A DNA stretch of 16,403 nt from Minisyncoccota bacterium (GTDB lineage Bacteria > Patescibacteriota > Minisyncoccia > Phycocordibacterales > UBA2100), in assembly GCA_020058565.1 (NCBI GenBank), contig JAGVDT010000099.1, positions 1-16,403 of the forward strand. Direction: 5' to 3'. Position 1 is the first letter of the stretch, and each line of letters begins with the position of its first letter. A program made the position numbers and the translations under genes. Positions 1 through 4,417 of the stretch are shown here, one piece after another. The notes below the pieces were generated by a model. It searched no databases, was not told where the DNA came from, and was given only the letters and a program-made list of their open reading frames with translations.

Positions 1-47
1 AGGCACGGTTAACGGTTAATGGCCAACACCAAAATCGTACCGTGCCT
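1..47 (+). terminator. Possible hairpin terminator of an upstream gene
   Basis: AGGCACGGT at 1-9 is the exact reverse complement of ACCGTGCCT at 39-47, giving a 9-bp stem with a 29-nt loop, followed by the weak pyrimidine stretch TTCGCTATTTC. The loop is long and the T-tract poor, so this may be a plain inverted repeat cut by the window edge. No gene can be seen upstream. Confidence 0.35.
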
Positions 48-103
48 TTCGCTATTTCAAGGAACTGAAAGTGTCACTAACCCGTAGTGTACGTACAATC
101 GCT

Positions 104-131
104 TTGACATAGCCGAAAGTCATGGTATCAA
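104..131 (+). promoter_or_regulatory. Sigma70-like promoter of the cysteine-cluster gene
   Basis: A perfect -35 box TTGACA (104-109) is followed after 16 nt by TATCAA (126-131), a 4/6 match to TATAAT. It lies about 25 bp before the Shine-Dalgarno AGGAGG (143-148) of the gene starting at 157. A consensus -35 with a normal leader is unlike most promoters in this window, which show only a -10 box close to the start codon. Confidence 0.5.
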
Positions 132-156
132 GAGTTCAGAACAGGAGGACTATGAA

Positions 157-627
157 ATGGACCAACGCCCTACGTCTCGTACCTGTGGCCCATGCCGAGG
201 GTGTTGTCTTCCTTGGGCTGTGCCCGAGGTCGGAAAGCTAACCGCTACCTGGTGCTCCAAGTCTAAACCGGGGCGCGGCTGCACGATATATGCGACGCGA
301 CCACAGGCATGCAGGAAATACGCATGCCTGTGGCTCAACGGTAAGGGCGAAGAAAGCGATCGACCGGATTTGCTCGGCGTCCTTATGGATGTTGAAGACT
401 TCACGTTCGGTGACCGAGAAATCGGGATTCTGCACCTATGGGAGCTTGACTCCGGATCAGCCGATAAGCCGCGTGTCCGGGCAATTGTCAACGCAAACCT
501 GCGCGGAGGAATCGTCGTTTGTGTGCATTGTCCGCGGGACTTGCAGTCCTACACCCGCAAGTTCATCCTTTCGCCTGAGCATTTCACGCTAGAGGAGGCT
601 GACCATCTCGACGAGGAGTACGCCTGA
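157..627 (+). CDS. YkgJ-type CxxCxxCC cysteine-cluster protein
   Basis: This 156-aa soluble protein carries C10-x2-C13-x2-C16-C17 followed by C33, C42, C52 and C57, with the conserved context YATRPQACRKYACLW. That is the signature of the YkgJ / UPF0153 family, proposed to bind zinc or an iron-sulfur cluster; the biochemical role of the family is poorly known. The C-terminal 95 residues lack a recognisable domain apart from a late CVHC pair. The start ATG at 157 is set by an exact AGGAGG at 143-148, 8 nt away. It has its own promoter-like sequence and a strong terminator, so it is probably monocistronic. A canonical Shine-Dalgarno is rare in this window, and together with the consensus -35 box it hints at acquisition from another lineage. 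Confidence 0.8.
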   Translation: MDQRPTSRTCGPCRGCCLPWAVPEVGKLTATWCSKSKPGRGCTIYATRPQACRKYACLWLNGKGEESDRPDLLGVLMDVEDFTFGDREIGILHLWELDSGSADKPRVRAIVNANLRGGIVVCVHCPRDLQSYTRKFILSPEHFTLEEADHLDEEYA

Positions 628-634
628 AAAGAAT

Positions 635-672
635 GCCGCCCCAACGCTAAGTTGCGGGCGGCGTCGCTTTTT
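635..672. terminator. Bidirectional rho-independent terminator
   Basis: GCCGCCC (635-641) pairs with GGGCGGC (656-662), and CAAC (642-645) with GTTG (651-654) extends the stem. On the plus strand it is followed by CTTTTTC (667-673). On the minus strand it is followed by ATTCTTTTC, the complement of 626-634. It sits between the convergent ends of the cysteine-cluster gene (627) and the DedA gene (738) and can serve both. The remaining spacer (673-737) shows only a GGCCGGCC palindrome and nothing gene-like. Confidence 0.75.
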
Positions 673-737
673 CGGCCGGCCGGAATGTTTTCAGCGAGAA
701 GCCCCTATACGAACTATCCGCCTTTGTCGTCGAGGTC

Positions 738-1289
738 TCAAACGGACCCTACTGAAAAATACTCCTGAAAAATACTTATCGAATTACCAAAGAACGCGCC
801 GAGGAGTAGAAATACTACCGCCCAAGCTGTACCCGCCAAGATGTTCCAGAACAAGAATTTCCGCATAGGCATTTCTACCCATCCTGCGACAAAAGAAATC
901 ATCGATCCAAGCGGACCTAAAAAGCGACCAATCAAAACCCCGGGGCCCCCATACTCTGCGAGTATTCTTTCTCCGCGCTCTATGGCCTCGTGCTTTTTGA
1001 TTTGCGCCTTTCGTACGAGTAGGCCGGTGCCGTGATAGCCAAGCAGGTAATTGATGAATCCGCCAAGTATCGCGCCGCTGGCGGCAGAAAAAGTCATCGG
1101 CAAGAGCGCGTAGGTGCCGCTAAGTACCAAGACGCCTATCAGGAACAAAAAAGCCGCTCCAGCAGTAAACGAGCCGATGATAATGATCGAGTCGGCGACC
1201 GCCAGCACAAAAACCAATGCGTACGCCCAAGGCCCGATGCTCTCGAGAGTTGAAGAAAGGTAATTGAAAATGGCCACGCTGAACTCCAT
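738..1289 (-). CDS. DedA/VTT-family inner-membrane protein
   Basis: This 183-aa protein has four to five hydrophobic segments. The C-terminal half carries the DedA/VTT hallmark: an amphipathic region, then GRFLGPLGSMISFVAGWVEM and a final segment rich in Leu/Phe ending LLGAFFG. The family consists of polytopic membrane proteins implicated in lipid flipping (undecaprenyl phosphate or phosphatidylethanolamine) and membrane homeostasis; the substrate of this member cannot be told. Family length is about 190-220 aa, so it is near complete. The ATG at 1289 follows TGaCATAAT (box at 1303-1308 on the minus strand), an extended -10, so the leader would be only a few nucleotides; no Shine-Dalgarno is seen. 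The 3' end contains a 13-bp tandem repeat. Confidence 0.85.
   Translation of the reverse strand: MEFSVAIFNYLSSTLESIGPWAYALVFVLAVADSIIIIGSFTAGAAFLFLIGVLVLSGTYALLPMTFSAASGAILGGFINYLLGYHGTGLLVRKAQIKKHEAIERGERILAEYGGPGVLIGRFLGPLGSMISFVAGWVEMPMRKFLFWNILAGTAWAVVFLLLGAFFGNSISIFQEYFSVGSV
752..776. repeat. Tandem 12-bp direct repeat at the dedA 3' end
   Basis: CTGAAAAATACT occurs at 752-763 and again at 765-776, a 13-bp period. It lies inside the last codons of the DedA gene and encodes part of the C-terminal tail. The period is not a multiple of three, so a gain or loss of one unit would shift the frame and change the last residues. Confidence 0.7.
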
Positions 1290-1324
1290 ACGGTATCAGT
1301 GGATTATGTCACAAGTTTGCTGAC

Positions 1325-1363
1325 TTAAAAGAATTGCTGCCCCGGCATCTTCCGCCGGGGCAG
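1325..1363 (-). terminator. Rho-independent terminator of the TPR gene
   Basis: CTGCCCCGGC (1337-1346) pairs perfectly with GCCGGGGCAG (1354-1363) around a 7-nt loop. On the minus strand the stem is followed by AATTCTTTTAAG, the complement of 1325-1336. It begins 3 bp past the stop codon of the TPR gene, and separates that gene from dedA on the same strand, so the two are unlikely to form an operon. Confidence 0.8.
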
Positions 1364-1366
1364 TAG

Positions 1367-1924
1367 TCACTTCTTTTTTTGTCCTGTCTTTGGAGCGCGG
1401 AAGGTAAGTCGCGCAAGTGCGTCGAGTGCTCTAGCGGAACTGTGTCTGGCCAGTGCGGCTTTTTCGTATTCCTTGATGGCAAAGGCGGTCTTTCCCATTT
1501 TTTCGTACACGACTCCGCGCTGATAATACGAGTGACCAAAGCCCGGAAGAAGCTTTATCACTGCCGCATAGTCGTCGAGCGCCTCCTTCCACATCCCGAG
1601 TTGCCGGTTGGCATATCCGCGATGATAATATGCCTGGTACGGTTGCCATTCGGTGTTTTGTCCATCGGGACTTCGCCGTAATGCCTCGGTAAAATCTTTT
1701 CTTGCTCTCGAGTAGTCGGGCAGCATAAAGTACCAATTTCCCCGGAGGAAGTAGATCGATGACGGTGAAGCAACGGGCGAGCCGTCCTCCTGAATAATCC
1801 GCGTACATGCACCGATGGCTACTTGCACATTGTCGTGATATGCGCAGGTTTCGGCATCTTGGGCGTACGCCGATTCCAGACTGAGTATGGACAACGATGC
1901 CGCTAGGCAGGCTAAATGTTTCAT
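1367..1924 (-). CDS. Secreted or periplasm-type TPR repeat protein
   Basis: The protein is 185 aa when started at the ATG at 1924. That start is preferred over an upstream in-frame ATG (2026) because it gives a signal peptide (MKHLACLAASLSILSLESAYA, cleavage after AYA near residue 21) and has AAAGGAG at 1929-1935, 4 nt away. The mature part opens with an ETCAY...AIGACTRIIQ segment and then shows about three tetratricopeptide repeats, the clearest being YYHRGYANRQLGMWKEALDDYAAVI and SYYQRGVVYEKMGKTAFAIKEYEKA. TPRs mediate protein-protein contacts; no enzymatic domain is present. The AIxACTRxIQ opening resembles TPR proteins of Alphaproteobacteria from memory, which with the real Shine-Dalgarno suggests transfer. 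The last residues (PKTGQKKK) are basic. Confidence 0.75.
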   Translation of the reverse strand: MKHLACLAASLSILSLESAYAQDAETCAYHDNVQVAIGACTRIIQEDGSPVASPSSIYFLRGNWYFMLPDYSRARKDFTEALRRSPDGQNTEWQPYQAYYHRGYANRQLGMWKEALDDYAAVIKLLPGFGHSYYQRGVVYEKMGKTAFAIKEYEKAALARHSSARALDALARLTFRAPKTGQKKK

Positions 1925-2034
1925 TTCGCTCCTTTCCGCACAGCGCTGTTGCCATGCGATCTGAGGGATTTCTACCACCAAACCTACACGGATGCACGTA
2001 ACCTTCATAGGAAATATAGACGCCAAGAAGTATG

Positions 2035-2040
2035 TATAAT
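2035..2040 (+). promoter_or_regulatory. Perfect TATAAT -10 box upstream of hpf
   Basis: TATAAT at 2035-2040 is followed after exactly 6 nt by ATG (2047), the same geometry as three other starts here. There is no clear -35 box. In the present sequence this ATG opens a 38-codon reading frame rather than hpf, because an inverted-repeat element lies between promoter and hpf. Confidence 0.6.
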
Positions 2041-2046
2041 GAGCAT

Positions 2047-2163
2047 ATGGATCCCGTTAGAAATCGCGGACTCGGTTTAGAAGCGCGATGCGGGTTATGT
2101 TTCGTGTTTTATCAGGATAGCCAAATAGGGTTCAACGGGCTTTCGTCCGCATCCTATTTCTAA
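2047..2163 (+). CDS. Possible 38-aa upstream ORF before hpf
   Basis: An open frame from ATG 2047 to TAA 2161-2163 encodes 38 residues beginning MDPVRNRGLG and ending SSASYF. It begins 6 nt after a perfect TATAAT, so it would be the first frame of a leaderless transcript, and its stop lies 4 nt before the hpf ATG. The product has no family resemblance and is made entirely of the inverted-repeat element. If translated it may matter only by delivering ribosomes to hpf, which has no Shine-Dalgarno. It may equally be a chance frame. Confidence 0.3.
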   Translation: MDPVRNRGLGLEARCGLCFVFYQDSQIGFNGLSSASYF

Positions 2164-2172
2164 CGGGATGGA
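2047..2172. mobile_element. Inverted-repeat (MITE/REP-like) element at the hpf start codon
   Basis: ATCCCGTTAGAAAT (2051-2064) is the exact reverse complement of ATTTCTAACGGGAT (2156-2169), 14 bp. ATGGA occurs at 2047-2051 and again at 2168-2172, as a target-site duplication would. Removing 121 bp restores TATAAT-N6-ATGGACATACGC, a leaderless hpf. Two further helices fit inside: CGCG 2065-2068 with 2084-2087, and ATGCGG 2088-2093 with CCGCAT 2147-2152, forming a three-way junction with the terminal helix. I recall this terminal repeat as dispersed in Parcubacteria genomes (encoding DPVRN and ISNG peptides), but cannot check. The alternative is a native structured 5' UTR. Confidence 0.6.
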
Positions 2173-2530
2173 CATACGCATCAAGGCTACGAATTTCACG
2201 ATGAACGATCAGGTATCCGCGTATCTGGACGAGCGGCTATCTACCATAGAAAGGCATTTGGGGGCCGAAGCGCAAACTGCGCGATTTGAGGTAGAGGTGG
2301 GACGCGACGCAGGGCATTCGCAGCAAGGCGCGCACTGGTTTGCAGAGATTCAGATCAGAATCCCCGGAGGCAATTACGCGCGGGTGATGGCCAAAGGAGA
2401 GGCGCTCAATGCCGCGATCGACGAAGCCAAGGACGAAATGCTCCGAAAGCTTCGCACGCAAAAGCGGGAGCATGCGGGATTCTTGCGCAAAAGCGGGGCC
2501 GCGCTTAAGCGCATGCTCAGGATGGAGTAA
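2168..2530 (+). CDS. hpf: Ribosome hibernation promoting factor (short HPF / RaiA family)
   Basis: This 120-aa protein matches the S30AE/HPF fold: MDIRIKATNFTMNDQVSAYLDERL with the typical KATNF strand, the QIRIPGG strand and the helix AIDEAKDEMLRKLRTQK. HPF binds the decoding centre of the 30S subunit and blocks mRNA and tRNA, preserving idle ribosomes under stress. It is the short form; the C-terminal dimerisation domain of long HPF is missing. The start at 2168 is fixed by the conserved N-terminus. There is no Shine-Dalgarno, and the first two bases of the start codon lie in the inverted repeat (2156-2169), so the helix would cover the start codon. The tail after residue 100 is basic (KREHAGFLRKSGAALKRMLR). 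Confidence 0.9.
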   Translation: MDIRIKATNFTMNDQVSAYLDERLSTIERHLGAEAQTARFEVEVGRDAGHSQQGAHWFAEIQIRIPGGNYARVMAKGEALNAAIDEAKDEMLRKLRTQKREHAGFLRKSGAALKRMLRME

Positions 2531-3656
2531 TTATGTAATTACAAAGAGTAAAGCGCCTCGGGTGACGGAAGTCCCGAGGCGCTACGGCAGCGAGTGCGCT
2601 CGCGTGCCTGTCGCCGAGGGTCGAACAGGGACTGAAGCGGGGCAGCCCTTTCCTCGAACGATCTCGACAATGTACTATGGTCCCCGCGGGAGGCAAACGA
2701 TCATCGAACGAAATCCGCGTATGCCATTTCTTTTTACCTTCAGGCTTCAGTCGGTCGATCACTAATTTGTTGCTTGTGATGTGAGCATCGAGTATTTGTA
2801 CCCTGATGTTTTTCCCGTGTTTTTCTACAAACGTGTACGTGCCCGGCCAGCCGTCAAATGCACGGATCTTCAATAGATTTTTATACGGATCATCTGCCAG
2901 GTCTAAAAGCCCGTCTTCTTTAGAAAACATCTGGCAGTAGGTAGCGACGTCGTGGTTTTGTTCCTGTGGTTCTATTTCACCTTTGAGCCAGAGAGGAAGT
3001 ATTTCTGCAACGAGTTTTCCACCTTCGCGTGCCAGCAGGCTGTCTAGCTCGCGGCCGCGCATAGGCCAGTCTGGCGTCATGACTTTTTTCTGAGCGAGTA
3101 TCGGACCGTGATCCAACTTTTCATCCAAAATCATAACGCTCACGCCGACATTTTTTTCGTCGGTAAGTATGGCGGAGCGTATAGGTGACGGTCCGCGCAG
3201 GCGCGGCAAAAGGGACGGGTGCATGTTGAGGACGCCTTTTTCCGGAATATCTAATAGTGCTTTTGGGAGAATCTTGCCGTAGTCGATGACGAGAAATACA
3301 GGCACTAGGCCCGAGCTTCTAGCTTTTAGCTTATTCAAGAAATCGTCATCCAGTCTTTCGGGTTTGAGGGTTTCGATGTTGCGCTCAGCTGCCCATGCAC
3401 CGACGGGGGAAGGCGAGACTACACCGCCGCGCCCTTGCGGCCGGTCGGGCGCAGTGACTATTAGAGCGGGGACTACGCCAGCTTTTTCCATTTCGTGTAA
3501 AGCAGCTGCAGCTATCGGGCCTGCGCCGAAGAATACGAAAGATAGCTGCGAGCTCCGAGCTGCGAGCTTCGAGGATAAAGTCTCGCTTGCATTTTCGCTC
3601 GAAGCTCGAAGCTTGTCGCTCGAACCTGCGTCACTCTGCTGCTTTTTCATCATCAT
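2517..3656 (-). CDS. fmt: Methionyl-tRNA formyltransferase, frameshifted at the 3' end
   Basis: Fmt transfers a formyl group from 10-formyl-THF to initiator Met-tRNA. Seen here: FVFFGAG strand, TAPDRPQGRG, VIDYGKILPKALLDIP, the substrate motif HPSLLPRLRGPSPI and the catalytic LDHG. The literal frame is 379 aa. Its last ~79 residues match nothing and run through the terminator into the hpf 3' end. One frame over, directly after the A5 run at 2731-2735, the sequence reads KEMAYADFVR-stop (TGA at 2701-2703), the classic Fmt C-terminus. So the real gene probably ends at 2701 and has lost one A, or the assembly has. The first 39 residues (MMMKKQQSDAG...) precede the conserved core and come from repeat DNA. 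The ATG at 3656 overlaps the def stop by 26 nt, suggesting translational coupling. Confidence 0.88.
   Translation of the reverse strand: MMMKKQQSDAGSSDKLRASSENASETLSSKLAARSSQLSFVFFGAGPIAAAALHEMEKAGVVPALIVTAPDRPQGRGGVVSPSPVGAWAAERNIETLKPERLDDDFLNKLKARSSGLVPVFLVIDYGKILPKALLDIPEKGVLNMHPSLLPRLRGPSPIRSAILTDEKNVGVSVMILDEKLDHGPILAQKKVMTPDWPMRGRELDSLLAREGGKLVAEILPLWLKGEIEPQEQNHDVATYCQMFSKEDGLLDLADDPYKNLLKIRAFDGWPGTYTFVEKHGKNIRVQILDAHITSNKLVIDRLKPEGKKKWHTRISFDDRLPPAGTIVHCRDRSRKGLPRFSPCSTLGDRHASALAAVAPRDFRHPRRFTLCNYIITPS
2541..2583 (-). terminator. Terminator downstream of fmt
   Basis: AGCGCCTCGGG (2552-2562) pairs perfectly with CCCGAGGCGCT (2573-2583) with a 10-nt loop. On the minus strand the stem runs into TTACTCTTTG. 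The T-tract on the plus strand is absent, so it serves the minus-strand fmt rather than hpf. It lies inside the literal fmt reading frame but beyond the family-typical fmt stop at 2701, which argues that the reading frame there is not native. The spacer 2584-2700 shows nothing else I can identify. Confidence 0.65.
2727..2738 (-). other. Frameshift site in fmt at a short A-run
   Basis: On the minus strand the frame reads GGT AAA AAG AAA TGG. Adding one A, or slipping back one base after AAG, gives GGT AAA AAG GAA ATG GCA, restoring the conserved Fmt ending. The frame upstream in the -1 register is closed by TAA at 2734-2736, so the two frames meet exactly here. A dnaX-type slip is not well supported, because the P-site codon would re-pair with TAA rather than AAA. 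Confidence 0.75.
3541..3625. repeat. Inverted word-repeat block captured in the fmt 5' end
   Basis: CGAGCTTCGAG (3563-3573) is the exact reverse complement of CTCGAAGCTCG (3598-3608). Around them are further variants (GAGCTCCGAGCTGCGAGC, GCTCGAAGCTCGAAGC). It lies between the end of def and the conserved core of fmt, where a spacer would be expected, but is open in the fmt frame and encodes a Ser/Ala/Lys-rich leader. It has the same style as the intergenic repeats elsewhere in the window. Confidence 0.7.
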
Positions 3657-4206
3657 ACACTTCAGTGGCTTTGTCGGTGTAGAGTACGCCCTCGAGATGG
3701 TCCATTTCGTGCTGGAATATGTGCGCTAGAAATCCCGACGCACCGCGGGTGAATTGCCGTCCCTCTTCGTCGTAGGCGCGCACCGTGGCCTTTTCGGCAC
3801 GGGGAACCTTGCCCCATTTGCCGCGGATGGAAAGGCATCCTTCGTGTTTGTCTTTTTTGCCGCGGGAAAGTTTTACTAGCTCCGGGTTTATGTATATCTG
3901 ATCCCTCGGCTCTGCTCGGGACAAGTCCGTTTCCGTATATGACTGCTTGCCCTGAGCGTGTCGAAGGGGTTCGTCTTTGGCGTTTCTTTTGTCGCGGGCC
4001 AGCGCTCGTCCCGAAACAATAAAAATCTTAATAGGCTCTCCAAGCTGCGGTGCCGCAAGCGCTACGCCGTATTCTTCGTGACTGAGGAGCTCTTTCATTT
4101 CGGCGATAAGCGTGCGTATGTCCCGACTCATTATCTCGCTGAGAGGAATATCTTTGGCTTGAGAACGAAGCACGGGGTTTTCTGACTCGGGGAGTATCTG
4201 ACGCAT
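3631..4206 (-). CDS. def: Peptide deformylase with an in-frame insert
   Basis: Def removes the formyl group from nascent N-termini using a metal ion. All three motifs are present in the 191-aa protein: GVALAAPQ (residues 47-54), EGCLS (122-126) and QHEMDHL near residue 165. The start is taken at the second of two adjacent ATGs (4206; MRQILPES) because TATAGT (4214-4219, minus) lies 7 nt before it, matching the leaderless pattern; the long upstream extension to 4365 runs through a terminator and is rejected. Residues 72-101 (RDKRNAKDEPLRHAQGKQSY...) are an insertion between the strand after motif I and the INPE strand, built from REP-like palindromes. The next gene, fmt, overlaps its stop; def and fmt act on the same formyl cycle. 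Confidence 0.92.
   Translation of the reverse strand: MRQILPESENPVLRSQAKDIPLSEIMSRDIRTLIAEMKELLSHEEYGVALAAPQLGEPIKIFIVSGRALARDKRNAKDEPLRHAQGKQSYTETDLSRAEPRDQIYINPELVKLSRGKKDKHEGCLSIRGKWGKVPRAEKATVRAYDEEGRQFTRGASGFLAHIFQHEMDHLEGVLYTDKATEVYDDEKAAE
3899..3969. repeat. REP-like palindromes inserted in def
   Basis: Two short sequences familiar as dispersed palindromic repeats in many bacterial genomes occur here: ATCCCTCGGCTCTGCTCGGG (3901-3920) and CCCTGAGCGTGTCGAAGGG (3950-3968). The second has CCCT/AGGG ends and an inner GA/TC pair. Both are in frame and account for most of the def insert. Their identification as dispersed repeats rests on memory of similar sequences, not on a search. Confidence 0.55.
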
Positions 4207-4213
4207 CATGAAA

Positions 4214-4219
4214 ACTATA
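4214..4219 (-). promoter_or_regulatory. -10 box of def
   Basis: On the minus strand TGTATAGT ends 7 nt before the ATG at 4206 (4 nt before the ATG at 4209). The TG directly before TATAGT may strengthen it. Transcription starting about 7 nt further would begin at or next to the start codon, so the mRNA would be leaderless. Confidence 0.5.
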
Positions 4220-4244
4220 CAGGAGGTTCGCGAAAGTTTGAAGC

Positions 4245-4288
4245 AAAAAAGATGGCCGGTCGCAGCGGGGGGAGGGTGCGACCGGCCA
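4245..4288 (-). terminator. Strong rho-independent terminator
   Basis: TGGCCGGTCGCA (4253-4264) and TGCGACCGGCCA (4277-4288) form a perfect 12-bp stem with a 12-nt G-rich (plus strand) loop. On the minus strand the stem is followed by TCTTTTTT. It ends whatever is transcribed from TATAAT at 4351-4356 and insulates def, which has its own -10 box downstream. Confidence 0.85.
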
Positions 4289-4345
4289 GTACTGACGAGG
4301 TGCAAAGCCTCGCCACTGGCGCGCAGGGGCTGGGTCCAGCGCCAG
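4245..4345 (-). ncRNA. Candidate small RNA of about 100 nt upstream of def
   Basis: On the minus strand a perfect TATAAT (4351-4356) is followed by three consecutive hairpins. H1 pairs 4339-4345 with 4316-4322 (CTGGCGC/GCGCCAG). H2 pairs 4308-4314 with 4294-4300 (7 bp, one G-U). H3 is a 12-bp perfect stem, 4277-4288 with 4253-4264, followed by a T6 tract (4245-4250). The predicted transcript would begin at the base of H1. A reading frame passes through it, but a strong terminator inside and a separate def promoter after it make a leader peptide less likely. It lacks the GGAAGG apical loop of SRP RNA and is too short for 6S, so the family is unknown. Confidence 0.55.
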
Positions 4346-4350
4346 ATGTA

Positions 4351-4356
4351 ATTATA
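4351..4356 (-). promoter_or_regulatory. -10 box of the candidate small RNA
   Basis: The plus-strand ATTATA reads TATAAT on the minus strand. The expected start of transcription, about 7 nt on, is near 4344, the first base pairs of hairpin H1. A weak TTGATT (4376-4381) lies 19 nt upstream as a possible -35. Confidence 0.5.
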
Positions 4357-4403
4357 GTAGTACATTTGTAAAATAAATCAAGTCTTCTTTCCGTACCCTG
4401 ATG

Positions 4404-4409
4404 TACAAT
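4404..4409 (+). promoter_or_regulatory. -10 box of the 86-aa orphan gene
   Basis: TGTACAAT ends at 4409, 8 nt before ATG 4418, giving a leader of at most one or two nucleotides. It is divergent from the small-RNA promoter at 4351-4356. Confidence 0.5.
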
Positions 4410-4417
4410 AAATCGCC

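Noticed and set aside
2610..2650. tRNA-like GGGTCGAACAGGGAC string
   Set aside because: It vaguely recalls a T-arm, but no acceptor stem, anticodon arm or D-arm can be paired around it.
2727..2740. Programmed dnaX-type -1 frameshift in fmt
   Set aside because: The site is T AAA AAG, not A AAA AAG, so the P-site tRNA would re-pair with TAA; a lost A or sequencing error is simpler. Single-tRNA slippage is not excluded.
2670..2765. Plus-strand TACTAT (2673-2678) and short frame antisense to fmt
   Set aside because: The box is isolated, the frame is short and entirely antisense to the conserved end of fmt, and no terminator or conserved product supports a gene.
4207..4365. N-terminal extension of def to an ATG at 4365
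   Set aside because: It passes through a strong terminator and the candidate small RNA, has no family match, and the conserved deformylase N-terminus begins at 4206 behind its own -10 box.
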